41,784 nt of DNA from Halocatena marina (GCF_023276375.1 NZ_JALLPK010000006.1:1-41784), one strand, 5' to 3'; counted from the stretch's first letter, positions 15,935 through 23,054 are shown. Numbers and translations are program-made. Notes: a model not told the origin generated them from the letters alone.

Positions 15935-15983
15935 CCTTATGTAATGATGCGCCCGAACACACCCCTCCACAGATTACATAAGG
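15935..15983. repeat. 49-bp element with inverted arms, copy 2
   Basis: Arms CCTTATGTAAT (15935-15945) and ATTACATAAGG (15973-15983), perfect over 11 bases, around an unrelated core. It sits between two convergent genes, so it is not a promoter for either. Confidence 0.8.
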
Positions 15984-16021
15984 TCGGAATCGAATCGCCG
16001 AAACCGAAACGAGAGAATGCC

Positions 16022-16774
16022 TCACGGAAGGATTGCCGGACTGGGTGGAGCGTCGATTTTTGAAACCCTCAATAGCGGGTTATCAGCCCGGACAAAGGCA
16101 TGAGACCTGATGATTCCAAACGGTACCATAGCGTTTCCATCTGACCTAAGCGCATCGGCGAGTCGGTTTTTAATGCGATCGAGGCCACGTCGAGGTCGAG
16201 CTGTTGGAGCACTCAGATCATTGACCGTAAGATATGCTTCTGGGATGTCTCGACGGGCAATAGTCGGGATTATATCGTTCACAACCTCTCCGTCAACGCT
16301 TCGAACGTATTCGATCACTTCAGATTGCAACCTTTTGATATTGAATTCCGGACGGATCGTTACTAGGACATGCGTTTCATCACCAAACTGCTCGACTTGA
16401 TCACGAGTGATTCCAATCTCTGCTGGTTTGGTCAGATCAACGGGTGCGAGACGGGATTCCAGCGTCGATGGATCGACCTCAGTGGGAACAGCGACGGTTG
16501 GGAAGAGCACTAGATCTGGTTCATCGATCAAAAACCGATCATCCGCAAGTGACTCGATGTCTGTTTCTGCTGCAAAATCTGGAGGGAGCTGCTCAGCGAT
16601 TGATTCGGCAACTTCATACTCAAGCGAGATTCGGTAGAATGTTCTCGGATCAGACATCCACTCTGATCGATATCTCTCCGTGATTTTAACGTCCGCGTCA
16701 CAGATCCGTCGTGATCGGACAACGAAATCGACGTAACCGGCATTTACCCCAGAAATCGACCTCTTAGAATCCAT
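16022..16774 (-). CDS. Hypothetical protein
   Basis: 250 residues from ATG 16774. It is acidic and soluble, with several alternating strand-helix segments (EPDLVLFPTVAVPTEVDPS, THVLVTIRPEFNIKRLQSEV, DIIPTIARRDIPEAYLTV) and a basic stretch near RPRRGLDRIKNRLADALRS that could bind nucleic acid. No family or catalytic motif recognised. Seven-base inverted arms (TTTGATT 16774-16780 and AATCAAA 16809-16815) overlap its start region and may be an operator. It converges on the copy 2 element and stands alone. Confidence 0.65.
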   Translation of the reverse strand: MDSKRSISGVNAGYVDFVVRSRRICDADVKITERYRSEWMSDPRTFYRISLEYEVAESIAEQLPPDFAAETDIESLADDRFLIDEPDLVLFPTVAVPTEVDPSTLESRLAPVDLTKPAEIGITRDQVEQFGDETHVLVTIRPEFNIKRLQSEVIEYVRSVDGEVVNDIIPTIARRDIPEAYLTVNDLSAPTARPRRGLDRIKNRLADALRSDGNAMVPFGIIRSHAFVRADNPLLRVSKIDAPPSPAILP

Positions 16775-17009
16775 TTGATTACAAACTCCGGGCCGCTGCC
16801 CTCGGAAAAATCAAATCGATTGTGCGGTCTCTCTCGGCCTCTCAGGGCAAATGGATCTGAAACGGCTGAAAATCGGGGTTTCATCGCCGTATTTTTAAAG
16901 AATATGACACGAGGGTATCTTGATCGCCCGTCGACGAAGATCTCGTTAGTTGTCCCACGTGAATGAGAGTCTTGGTTAACGATCGGTCTTTGCGAGATGG
17001 TGGGTTTGA
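16775..17009. other. Intergenic stretch
   Basis: No gene seen. It contains the AATCAAA inverted arms next to the 16774 start and an AT-rich TATTTTTAAAG near 16891-16901. Otherwise nothing recognisable. Confidence 0.4.
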
Positions 17010-17156
17010 CTACGGAGAGGTGGCTCTATCCCTAACCAACCTCCGTTCGCCAGCCACATCTGTACATCTGATGTGACCACGTCCCATCACCGTGTACCCC
17101 GATCCGCAGTCTGGGCAATCTTTGATAATCGTCGGTTCTGATGGACGTTTCGTCAT
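17010..17156 (-). CDS. Cys-containing micro-protein, 48 residues
   Basis: ATG 17156 overlaps the stop of the 17153-17353 gene (ATGA). The product contains KDCPDCGSGYTVMGRGHIRC: one CxxC pair and a third Cys after a His, suggesting a zinc site. It is the last gene of a minus-strand set of small genes. No family recognised; the real protein may end slightly differently, but the overlap and composition favour a gene. Confidence 0.55.
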   Translation of the reverse strand: MTKRPSEPTIIKDCPDCGSGYTVMGRGHIRCTDVAGERRLVRDRATSP

Positions 17157-17353
17157 TGCTCTTTCGTGCCTGTGAGTTGCTCGATGGCTTTCTTAGCCCG
17201 CTCAACGACGATGTCAGACGAATCTGGATACGTCGCGTAGTCCTCCAACCCCCGGACAATCCGCTCTCTTTCATATCCATCGTCGATCGTCGGAATGTTA
17301 CCTGTCGATACGATGCGCTCGACCGCTTCGTCTGCTTTGTCGCTTGTCGTCAT
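17153..17353 (-). CDS. Small acidic helical protein
   Basis: 66 residues from ATG 17353. It is soluble, with a predicted helix-loop-helix (DKADEAVERIVSTGNI, then ERERIVRGLEDYA and VVERAKKAIEQLTGT). The longer frame adds only three residues. No family recognised. It is separated from the upstream 46-residue gene by 85 bases that contain a tRNA-like hairpin, and its stop overlaps the next start. Confidence 0.6.
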   Translation of the reverse strand: MTTSDKADEAVERIVSTGNIPTIDDGYERERIVRGLEDYATYPDSSDIVVERAKKAIEQLTGTKEQ

Positions 17354-17386
17354 GTTGTTCACTGGCGGTTTGGATGGACGCCACCC

Positions 17387-17429
17387 AAACGCGGGAAGGG
17401 AGTCGAACCCTCCTGCTCCAACCGCGCTT
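17387..17429 (-). other. tRNA 3'-half-like hairpin (T-arm plus acceptor-like stem)
   Basis: Read on the minus strand, GAGGGTTCGACTCCCTT (17396-17412) has the form of a tRNA T-arm: 5-base stem, TTCGACT loop, G53-C61 closure. The CCGCGTTT after it pairs with AAGCGCGG before it (17422-17429), allowing one G-T pair. No D-arm, anticodon arm or CCA is present, so it is not a functional tRNA. It resembles a tRNA 3' remnant such as those left at integration sites, or a tRNA-like minihelix in the operon transcript. Confidence 0.5.
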
Positions 17430-17438
17430 AGAACTTGT

Positions 17439-17579
17439 TCACTGTTGATCGCTGCCGGAGACAGTGGTGTCGCTGGCGACCCACTCGCCTGTGTCTGCGG
17501 GTTCGTCGGTGTCTTCGTCGGTGCTATAGAACACGTGCCGACCGTCCTCGGTCAGAACCTCCTTCACATCGTTGCTCAT
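17439..17579 (-). CDS. Small acidic protein, 46 residues
   Basis: ATG 17579 overlaps the stop of the AstE-like gene (ATGA). The product is very acidic and Thr/Ser/Asp-rich (MSNDVKEVLTEDGRHVFYST and on), ending in DQQ. No motif recognised. Overlap with the upstream gene and haloarchaeal composition support it. It probably belongs to the same transcript as the 18602-17576 genes. Confidence 0.5.
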   Translation of the reverse strand: MSNDVKEVLTEDGRHVFYSTDEDTDEPADTGEWVASDTTVSGSDQQ

Positions 17580-18403
17580 CGGTCACCTCCCGCTGCGACA
17601 CGCGGTCTCGCTGGTGTGAGCACGTCACGCTGTTCAGCCGCGAATCCGAAGCGCTGGCCGTACCCATGCGCAGACATGAGCACTGGATAAAACGAATCGC
17701 TAGCGACGATTTCCCGACCGTCGACGGTTGCAAACGTGGTTCCTTCCTCGACACGTTCGAAATTCTCGACGTCGTCGTCGATCTCATAAGAGTCGCCAGC
17801 TGGTTTCGGGATCTGCTGTTGCAGTTCGAAGACTGGCACTGCGCCCGCTGGAGCGTTCCGTTCGGCTAGCGCTCCAGTCGCGCTAAGAAATTCCCAGACG
17901 AGCTGTGTGGCGTTCTCTGCGGCTTGTTCAGATCCTTGCTTCCCACACTCGACTTCGATGATGCAGTCGGTGTGAGCGACGAGTGCGCTCTGAAATTCGT
18001 CACCGACCTCGATCACCGCGTCAAGCGAAAGCTGCGGACAGATCCAATCTGCGAGAGGTCCAGCCTTCTCGACGAGAGCAAACGGTTGCTCATGCGATTG
18101 CGTCGAATGCATCGAGAGGGTCGTACAGTCCTCTAGTTCCGTGAGGAGTGCCGCCGCGAGCCGTGGTTCGTACGTCTCGCTGCTCCGATCACCGGGGAAC
18201 ACCCGGTTCAAATCCCGCTCGATGTAGCGCACGCCTTGTCTGAGCGCACGCTCGTTGACGGTGATGCACTTGACCGGCCGCTTGAGGGCTGGGTCCGCTT
18301 CGAGGAGCGTCTCGATCGCGTGGACGCCACACGGTTCATCTCCGTGGACGGCTCCGACAATCGCAAGCTCCGGTTCTCCCTCCCCCAACTGCTCGACGTT
18401 CAT
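17576..18403 (-). CDS. Succinylglutamate desuccinylase/aspartoacylase (AstE/AspA)-family zinc hydrolase
   Basis: 275 residues from ATG 18403. The family signature is clear: VGAVHGDEPCG with zinc ligands His20 and Glu23, RDLNR at 63-67 (substrate carboxylate binding), third ligand His99 in MHSTQSH, and a candidate catalytic Glu near 150-152 (IIEVECG). The C-terminal about 80 residues form the beta-barrel domain of the family. Members cleave N-acyl amino acids (N-acetylaspartate, N-succinylglutamate) or related amides; the substrate here cannot be told. The length is usual for short archaeal members. It sits in an operon of micro-proteins with ATGA overlaps on both sides, an odd setting for a metabolic enzyme. 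It could act on an acylated small molecule or a modified peptide. Confidence 0.85.
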   Translation of the reverse strand: MNVEQLGEGEPELAIVGAVHGDEPCGVHAIETLLEADPALKRPVKCITVNERALRQGVRYIERDLNRVFPGDRSSETYEPRLAAALLTELEDCTTLSMHSTQSHEQPFALVEKAGPLADWICPQLSLDAVIEVGDEFQSALVAHTDCIIEVECGKQGSEQAAENATQLVWEFLSATGALAERNAPAGAVPVFELQQQIPKPAGDSYEIDDDVENFERVEEGTTFATVDGREIVASDSFYPVLMSAHGYGQRFGFAAEQRDVLTPARPRVAAGGDR

Positions 18404-18507
18404 AGCTTCGCCTCTTCTGCGTGTGACCAGCACAGATATTGTCCGTTGACCCACTCGACGCCATCAGTGCCGCAGTTTGGGTTATCGCAAGTGCGGAAAT
18501 CGTTCAT
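18400..18507 (-). CDS. Zinc-finger micro-protein, 35 residues
   Basis: ATG 18507 and stop 18400-18402, overlapping both neighbours as ATGA. The product MNDFRTCDNPNCGTDGVEWV and on has CxxxxC followed by CWSH, a complete CC/CH zinc site. The longer frame upstream crosses the preceding micro-gene. Function unknown; translational coupling to the AstE-like enzyme suggests a related role. Confidence 0.6.
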   Translation of the reverse strand: MNDFRTCDNPNCGTDGVEWVNGQYLCWSHAEEAKL

Positions 18508-18602
18508 ACGCCCGCACCTCCGCTGGAAACGTCGCAGGTGTCTTGTCCGTAGAACTCTTCTGTCGTGCCTCCGTTGGTGGAGGTGGCTTTCGTAGTTGAC
18601 AT
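18504..18602 (-). CDS. Micro-protein, 32 residues, first gene of the AstE-like operon
   Basis: ATG 18602 to the stop overlapping the next start (GTATGA). The product is Thr/Gly/Ser-rich (MSTTKATSTNGGTTEEFYGQ and on) with one Cys. No motif. It is supported only by the start-stop overlap and its place directly downstream of the operator-bearing region 18603-18777; it could also be a leader peptide. Confidence 0.4.
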   Translation of the reverse strand: MSTTKATSTNGGTTEEFYGQDTCDVSSGGAGV

Positions 18603-18690
18603 GCTTCACGAGAAAGCCAGCGTCAGGGTGCTACTACACCCCGGCGCGATTCTCCAATTCTCCTGAGAACCACGCTTACTGACTTCCTCT

Positions 18691-18710
18691 ACCTTCTGCT
18701 TATAGGCAGA
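18691..18710. promoter_or_regulatory. Operator-like site 1 (TTCTGC...GCAGA)
   Basis: ACCTTCTGC at 18691-18699 with GCAGA at 18706-18710; a TATAAG promoter element for the minus-strand operon lies between the arms when read on that strand. It is related to the sites at 18727-18748 and 19044-19067. Confidence 0.5.
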
Positions 18711-18726
18711 TAGTGATAAAACTTTC

Positions 18727-18754
18727 CCTTCTGCCAGTGAGCAGGAGGTTTATG
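18727..18754 (+). promoter_or_regulatory. Operator-like site 2 with promoter of the 18778 regulator
   Basis: CCTTCTGC (18727-18734) and GCAGGAGG (18741-18748) form an inverted repeat with one mismatch. It abuts TTTATG at 18749-18754, a TATA-like box 29 bases before ATG 18778, implying a leaderless transcript and autoregulation. Confidence 0.6.
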
Positions 18755-18777
18755 TATTCGAGTCTTGTAGGGACCGT

Positions 18778-19041
18778 ATGACAGACGAAGATAGAGAGCG
18801 CGCAGAAGGCGGCGAGTACGTCGAGACAGTCACGCCAGAGCGAGTCTTAGACGTGCTTAGACAGCAAGAACGGCCATTCATCACGACTACTGATGTGGCG
18901 GAGGCATTGGGATGTTCGACCGAGACTGCCCGCGTGAAGTTGGGGAAATTGGACGATAAGAACGGAAACGGTACCTTGCGGCGTGAAGATATCGGATCAC
19001 GGACAGTTGTGTGGTGGCTTCCTAGCGAAAACGACGAATAG
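18778..19041 (+). CDS. Winged-helix transcription regulator
   Basis: 87 residues from ATG 18778. The helix-turn-helix is TTTDVAEALGCSTETARVKL, then a short wing ending TVVWWLP. It is a shorter paralogue of the 12697-13068 protein without the Glu-rich tail. Three copies of a CCTTCTG...CAGAAGG-type inverted repeat lie around it: one at each of its flanking promoters and one at the promoter of the divergent minus-strand operon. They are the likely binding sites of this protein, which would then control its own gene, the 19108 operon and the AstE-like operon. Confidence 0.8.
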   Translation: MTDEDRERAEGGEYVETVTPERVLDVLRQQERPFITTTDVAEALGCSTETARVKLGKLDDKNGNGTLRREDIGSRTVVWWLPSENDE

Positions 19042-19043
19042 CC

Positions 19044-19072
19044 ACCTTCTGCGTATAGACAGAAGGTTTATG
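19044..19072 (+). promoter_or_regulatory. Operator-like site 3 with promoter of the 19108 operon
   Basis: ACCTTCTG (19044-19051) and CAGAAGGT (19060-19067) are perfect 8-base inverted arms, followed by TTTATG (19067-19072) as TATA-like box about 36 bases before ATG 19108. Same layout as site 2. Confidence 0.6.
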
Positions 19073-19107
19073 CACATGGGTTTCGTAGATATAGGTGTGT
19101 TCGAGAC

Positions 19108-19311
19108 ATGACTTCGAACGACACTAATCGATTCGAGAGCGCAGACGGATCGCACGAGATCCGTGTAGAGGTCTCTGAAGATCGGAAACACATCAGCGGC
19201 CTCCTAAACGCAATGGAGAAGGCAGACAAGGAAGCCCACCGATCAGGGCGTCACGACGACCGACCGCTCGACGACTGTCCACTATGTCCGGAAGATACCG
19301 ATGACAAGTGA
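19108..19311 (+). CDS. Small acidic protein with C-terminal CxxC
   Basis: 67 residues from ATG 19108. A central helix (ISGLLNAMEKADKEAHRSG) and a C-terminal DDCPLCPED with one CxxC pair, which would need a partner or dimer to bind zinc. No family recognised. First gene of a three-gene operon; its end overlaps the next start by 11 bases. The promoter carries operator-like site 3. Confidence 0.6.
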   Translation: MTSNDTNRFESADGSHEIRVEVSEDRKHISGLLNAMEKADKEAHRSGRHDDRPLDDCPLCPEDTDDK

Positions 19312-19762
19312 GAATGAAATCATCAAGGTCGATCTACCGATAGAAGACTGCTATCCGGATGTTTTTGGGGAAGAGACAGAAGTCCCACCTCCAGACGAAC
19401 GGGACGAGACGGACGAGGTCATTATCGAGATGACCGTCGATTCTAAACGGCGGGAGGTCCTTCGTGATCTCGCCGAAGACCGCCTCGACGAGGATGATCT
19501 CCCTGAGGCCGAAACGCTGCTATGGATCGATCAGGCCGAGGTGTACAGCCTCTGTGAAGGCCACTACCTCGAAAAGTGTGAGGGAGCATGGACCGGATTC
19601 ACGGAGAATCCGAATTATGAGGAGCTTCGTCGAAAGATGAATGAGCGGCTGTCTCAGGGAGTTCCGTGTTCGTCCTGCCGCCGAGACCGGATTAACGAGT
19701 TGATGAAACAGATTGAGGACGAGCTTGAGATCTCGATCGAGGTGATCGAGGATGCCTCCTGA
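19301..19762 (+). CDS. Acidic hypothetical protein with Cys pairs
   Basis: 153 residues from ATG 19301. Very acidic (VPPPDERDETDEVIIEMTVD), with CEGHYLEKC in the middle and CSSCRRDRINELMKQIEDEL near the end, a possible zinc-binding pair plus helix. No family recognised. It overlaps the genes on both sides, so it is translated from the 19108 transcript. Confidence 0.65.
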   Translation: MTSENEIIKVDLPIEDCYPDVFGEETEVPPPDERDETDEVIIEMTVDSKRREVLRDLAEDRLDEDDLPEAETLLWIDQAEVYSLCEGHYLEKCEGAWTGFTENPNYEELRRKMNERLSQGVPCSSCRRDRINELMKQIEDELEISIEVIEDAS

Positions 19763-19946
19763 GCGCGAGACAGTCGTCGAATGGACGGACAAAACTGGGA
19801 CGGTCTGGCGCGTCGAGCGTCGATACGACCGGAGCCGTCAGCAGTGGGAGTGTTCGATCGCCTCGAAGATCAGAGACACGTGGAGAGTGCGCGAGCGGAT
19901 GGTTCTTGACGGGAAAGAAGCATTCGAGGGTAAGATTCCATTATAA
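19752..19946 (+). CDS. Small strand-rich protein
   Basis: 64 residues from ATG 19752, overlapping the preceding gene by 11 bases. The segment VVEWTDKTGTVWRVERRYDR and the following strands resemble the C-terminal domain of the 14516 SWIM protein (FTDKTGTLWKLEQRVEPV), a link between two operons. No function known. The following 118 bases are AT-rich and end the operon. Confidence 0.6.
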   Translation: MPPERETVVEWTDKTGTVWRVERRYDRSRQQWECSIASKIRDTWRVRERMVLDGKEAFEGKIPL

Positions 19947-20064
19947 CAACCATCTGTTGATTCTCTAATAAAATTGCTGTGAGTCGGTCTGATTCTTATA
20001 CTAACTTATAATATGAATAAATTATTTCATAGGAAAAATGGGGTAGTGAAATGAGATCGAATCA

Positions 20065-20856
20065 ATGGGTCAAGATAGACGACAGTTTTTGATGAAAATA
20101 GGACAGACTTCTGTTATTGGAACAGCAGTGCTCTCTGGCTGTTTAAATCAAGATGATCCTTCAGCAGAGTCGCCGACTGCGACACGATCGAAGGCAGGAA
20201 CGGAGCAACAGACGACAGCTACAGCAACATCAACGCCCACAGAAACGGTCACACCAACAGCAACATCGACGCCCACAGCAACAGAAACACCAACAGCAAC
20301 GGAGACACCCACGGCAACGGAAACGCCCACATCTACGGAAACGCCGACTCCTAACCTACCAGTCCCCCTGAAACCGCTCACAACGTATTCGAGCGAAGAA
20401 TACGGTTATCAAATTTCATATCCTGAACCGTGGACTGTTGACGAGAGGCGCAATAGCATCTCAATCAGGGACGAAGAATCGCTAGGAGACATCTTCGTTC
20501 AGGTTCAGGAACAAGCGGATTATATGTCCATATCGAAATGGAAAACGTTTCTCACAGGAGGGATGCCGATCAAGTATTATGACGAGACCGAAACCACGTA
20601 CCAAGGTCATCGAGCGCTTCGACTTGACGTGAGGCATCTTCCTGTGATGGATGGTCCAAAATATCGGAGCAAAGGATTGATTCTGATCTGGAAAGACAAA
20701 GAACGAGTATGCCTCGTCAGAAGTGGGTTCAAGGTTTCTCCGGCAGATGATCCGCATTCGGACGAGACACCCGCCGAGCCAGCCTCAATTGAATGGACAT
20801 CAACGGTCGACAAGGCTGCAACCCGTTTCCTCGAATCGTTTACGCTCGACGACTAG
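20065..20856 (+). CDS. Tat-exported lipoprotein with Thr/Pro stalk and PsbP/DcrB-like domain
   Basis: 263 residues from ATG 20065. Tat motif RRQFL at 5-9, hydrophobic stretch, lipobox LSGC with lipidated Cys26: the usual haloarchaeal lipoprotein start. Residues about 35-100 are a TPTxT repeat linker, probably glycosylated. The remainder (EEYGYQISYPEPWTVDE ... GHRALRLDVRHLP ... FLESFTLDD) has the outline of the PsbP/DcrB-like fold common in archaeal lipoproteins of unknown role. It stands alone on the plus strand after an AT-rich region carrying its promoter (CTTATAATATG near 20008-20018). Cell-surface accessory protein. Confidence 0.8.
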   Translation: MGQDRRQFLMKIGQTSVIGTAVLSGCLNQDDPSAESPTATRSKAGTEQQTTATATSTPTETVTPTATSTPTATETPTATETPTATETPTSTETPTPNLPVPLKPLTTYSSEEYGYQISYPEPWTVDERRNSISIRDEESLGDIFVQVQEQADYMSISKWKTFLTGGMPIKYYDETETTYQGHRALRLDVRHLPVMDGPKYRSKGLILIWKDKERVCLVRSGFKVSPADDPHSDETPAEPASIEWTSTVDKAATRFLESFTLDD

Positions 20857-20862
20857 CGATTC

Positions 20863-21408
20863 TCAGACTATCTCCTCGACGGTCTCTGGCACCTCTCGTG
20901 AGCCCTCGATCAAGTTCTCGATGTGTCCGCGGAGCGGCTCGGGTGGCTCAGCAGCTAACATCCCAGCGATTCGCGTCCAGCGAAAGATTCCGTGGTCGTT
21001 CGGTTGTCTCGCGTCGACGAGCTGCTGATCGATCAGTATCGGATGCGTGCCGTCAGTTGCAGGCGAGAAGGCAAGCACGGAGACATCATCAGGAGAGGGC
21101 ATCGAGACGCTCACAACGCCATTCGAGACCGTGAGCGACACGCTGATCAACGCCTCCTCGAAGCCTCGTGTTGGGGCTACGATCTCGTCGACGGCGTGAT
21201 CGACGCACCGAGCAGCATCGATCACCCAATCCTCTGGCCACTCCTCGATCTGGAGCTGTGGATGATCGACGAGTCGCATTGCTTCGAGCAATACTGAGTC
21301 ATCCGTCGAGATCTCCTTCGGACGCTGGTGATAATCGCACGCTACCCCTTCCCCCAACGTTGCAGCATGGAGCGCTTCGGCCAACTCCACTCGAATTAGA
21401 TCAGTCAT
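20863..21408 (-). CDS. Hypothetical acidic protein
   Basis: 181 residues from ATG 21408. Soluble, with an N-terminal helix (LIRVELAEALHAATLGEGVA), a Cys/His pair (CDYH), a strand-rich middle (ALISVSLTVSNGVVSVSMPS) and an acidic end. No family recognised. It converges on the lipoprotein gene, 6 bases apart. The 48-bp element copy 3 lies about 160 bases upstream of its start. Confidence 0.6.
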   Translation of the reverse strand: MTDLIRVELAEALHAATLGEGVACDYHQRPKEISTDDSVLLEAMRLVDHPQLQIEEWPEDWVIDAARCVDHAVDEIVAPTRGFEEALISVSLTVSNGVVSVSMPSPDDVSVLAFSPATDGTHPILIDQQLVDARQPNDHGIFRWTRIAGMLAAEPPEPLRGHIENLIEGSREVPETVEEIV

Positions 21409-21713
21409 GCCACTGATGAGTGGTCAAAGACGGTTAAGCGTGGTCGGTTGCACCTTCTCCGCTTCGAAGTGTGGCTCTGGGCCCGCGATCTCTGATGCCT
21501 CCAAAGATCCCTATACATCATATGTCGCTATATGAATTCCAACACCTCGACTGGCTGCGATTTTCTTCGAACCTTATGTAATAGATGGTGGATGGGTTGT
21601 AGCCACGGGTTACATAAGGCTAAATCCGCCAGCGCTCGGTGCCGATCGAGGCAGAGACCACCATCGGAAACGGTGTAGAAGGAGTGTGTCAATCCAATAA
21701 AGAATAGCCGATG
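21409..21713. other. Intergenic stretch with 48-bp element
   Basis: About 305 bases without a gene. It holds copy 3 of the inverted-arm element (21572-21619) and an AT-rich patch with CATATG and TATATG near 21519-21534. The start of the minus-strand 20863-21408 gene is at its left edge. Confidence 0.5.
21572..21619. repeat. 48-bp element with inverted arms, copy 3
   Basis: Arms CCTTATGTAA (21572-21581) and TTACATAAGG (21610-21619), perfect over 10 bases around an unrelated 28-base core. It stands between two minus-strand genes. Confidence 0.8.
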
Positions 21714-22193
21714 TCAAATATTGTCTCTGTTCGTGTCAGCAGTGTCGATATCGCGGATCAACCACTCAACTCGAAACGCGTATCGAGCGGCCATCTTCTC
21801 TAGCACTTCACGAGCACTAAGATCCTCAACGATAGCGGGCGAGGTCCACTGGCTTTGTGGGTCATGTGGGTCCGACCGAGTGAGCTCCTGATATGCAAAT
21901 TCGGGATCTGGCGACGTTGGAGATTCGTGTCGATACGCTGAATACCGAGTGAACAGGTTAGCGAACTCCCACGCTGTCCGTTCGTCACTAAACGCTACTA
22001 GTTGTCTCGCAACCCCATATGCACCCTCATCATAGTGGACACTGAATGCGTTCGCGTTGTCACGATCAACTCCGTCTTTCGCGTATATTCCCGTTTCCCA
22101 AGATTCGATATACGAGGGCAGCACTTTGACCGATATACCCTCATACTCATACCCAAGTTCCGTGTCCGTCCACGCTTCGTGTGGTGAAACCAT
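21714..22193 (-). CDS. Hypothetical acidic protein
   Basis: 159 residues from ATG 22193, chosen because AGGAG lies 7 bases upstream; the GTG at 22208 overlaps that site. It is soluble, Tyr- and Glu-rich, with an alpha/beta pattern (YEYEGISVKVLPSYIESWETG, AYGVARQLVAFSDERTAWEF, AREVLEKMAARYAFRVEWLI). No family recognised. It follows the serine recombinase gene on the same strand, 47 bases apart. Confidence 0.65.
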   Translation of the reverse strand: MVSPHEAWTDTELGYEYEGISVKVLPSYIESWETGIYAKDGVDRDNANAFSVHYDEGAYGVARQLVAFSDERTAWEFANLFTRYSAYRHESPTSPDPEFAYQELTRSDPHDPQSQWTSPAIVEDLSAREVLEKMAARYAFRVEWLIRDIDTADTNRDNI

Positions 22194-22240
22194 GCTATAT
22201 CTCCTCACTCTTCAGTAAGCAGCTGCTTACGGATTGTGGA

Positions 22241-22918
22241 TCATTCAGCAGATCTCTCACTGGTTGTGTACCGCTCTCGGTTCTTTTCGATCTTCTGAAT
22301 TGTGCCCCGAGCAACATCGGTCGATCGCGCGAGACTCCGCTTGCTCGCCCCTTTATCGAGTTCGTCGAGGATGACGAGCGCTGTCTCGTAGTCTTCGTTC
22401 GGGGTGAGATAGCCCTCCGAGCCGACATCGAACCCGAACGGTGGCCGCCCGTGCCATTCCCCCTGCTCGCGCGCCGCAGCGATCCCCTCGCGGACGTTCT
22501 CGCGTTTGATCTCTGCCTCTAACTCCGCAAAGGTCGCAGCCACGGTCAGAAACGCACGCGTGTAGGGATCACTGTCTTCAGGATCGAGCGCAATCCCCAT
22601 GTCGAGAATGTGCAGTCCCACCCCGTTCTCGTCCACGATCCGCTCGACGGTCGCGGAGAAGTCACGCACCGATCGGGAGATCCGGCTGACCTCCGACGCG
22701 ATCACCTGCGAGATCTTCCCGTCCTCGATCGCGGCCATCAGCTCGCTGTAGCCCTCCCGGTTGGTGTTCGTTCCAGTCTGCTTGTCGACGAACATCTCGA
22801 TATCGGCTGGCTCCACACCGAGTCGATCGGTCGCATACTCGCTGGTAATCTTTCGCTGTCGTGAAAGATCCTGTTTGGCTGTCGATACTCGACAATAGAG
22901 TGCAGTTGTTCCACTCAT
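22241..22918 (-). CDS. Small serine recombinase (resolvase/invertase family)
   Basis: 225 residues from ATG 22918 (MSGTTALYCRVST). The catalytic domain has the Tyr8-Arg10-Ser12 signature, with Ser12 the expected nucleophile, then FVDKQTGTN, VIASEVSRISRSVRDF, and FAELEAEIKRENVREGI ending the long E helix. The C-terminal about 45 residues (ALVILDELDKGASKRSLARS, TIQKIEKNRERY) are a helix-turn-helix. The order and length are those of Hin/Gin-type invertases and Tn3-type resolvases, which cut at a two-base core in a palindromic site. Such a site lies 59-86 bases upstream of its start. With one visible site, plasmid multimer resolution is the likeliest job. The frame upstream of 22918 crosses the promoter and is not used. 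Confidence 0.9.
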   Translation of the reverse strand: MSGTTALYCRVSTAKQDLSRQRKITSEYATDRLGVEPADIEMFVDKQTGTNTNREGYSELMAAIEDGKISQVIASEVSRISRSVRDFSATVERIVDENGVGLHILDMGIALDPEDSDPYTRAFLTVAATFAELEAEIKRENVREGIAAAREQGEWHGRPPFGFDVGSEGYLTPNEDYETALVILDELDKGASKRSLARSTDVARGTIQKIEKNRERYTTSERSAE

Positions 22919-22976
22919 TCGTCCTACTTTGTGGCACCCCCGCCAATGACTTAAAACCACCCCCCTTTTGAGCAGA

Positions 22977-23004
22977 CTGCTCAGAAACTATAGTTTTTGA
23001 GCAG
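22977..23004. other. 28-bp palindromic site, candidate recombination site and operator of the serine recombinase
   Basis: Arms CTGCTCAGAAACTA and TAGTTTTTGAGCAG pair at 13 of 14 positions around central AT. A further half-site TTTTGAGCAG lies at 22966-22975, repeating 22995-23004. Length, symmetry and two-base centre fit serine recombinase crossover sites, and the AAAC...GTTTTTGA pattern resembles hix sites as I remember them. Confidence 0.6.
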
Positions 23005-23054
23005 GGGAAAGAATAGCAGAAGTAGTATGTGAGACTATTCTGATAGTAAAAGGT

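Noticed and set aside
17295..17690. Plus-strand frame over the tRNA-like hairpin
   Set aside because: Antisense to several small genes; its RESNPPAPTALRTC stretch is the usual spurious translation of a T-arm.
20148..20381. Val/Gly repeat protein on the minus strand
   Set aside because: It is the antisense reading of the Thr/Pro linker of the lipoprotein.
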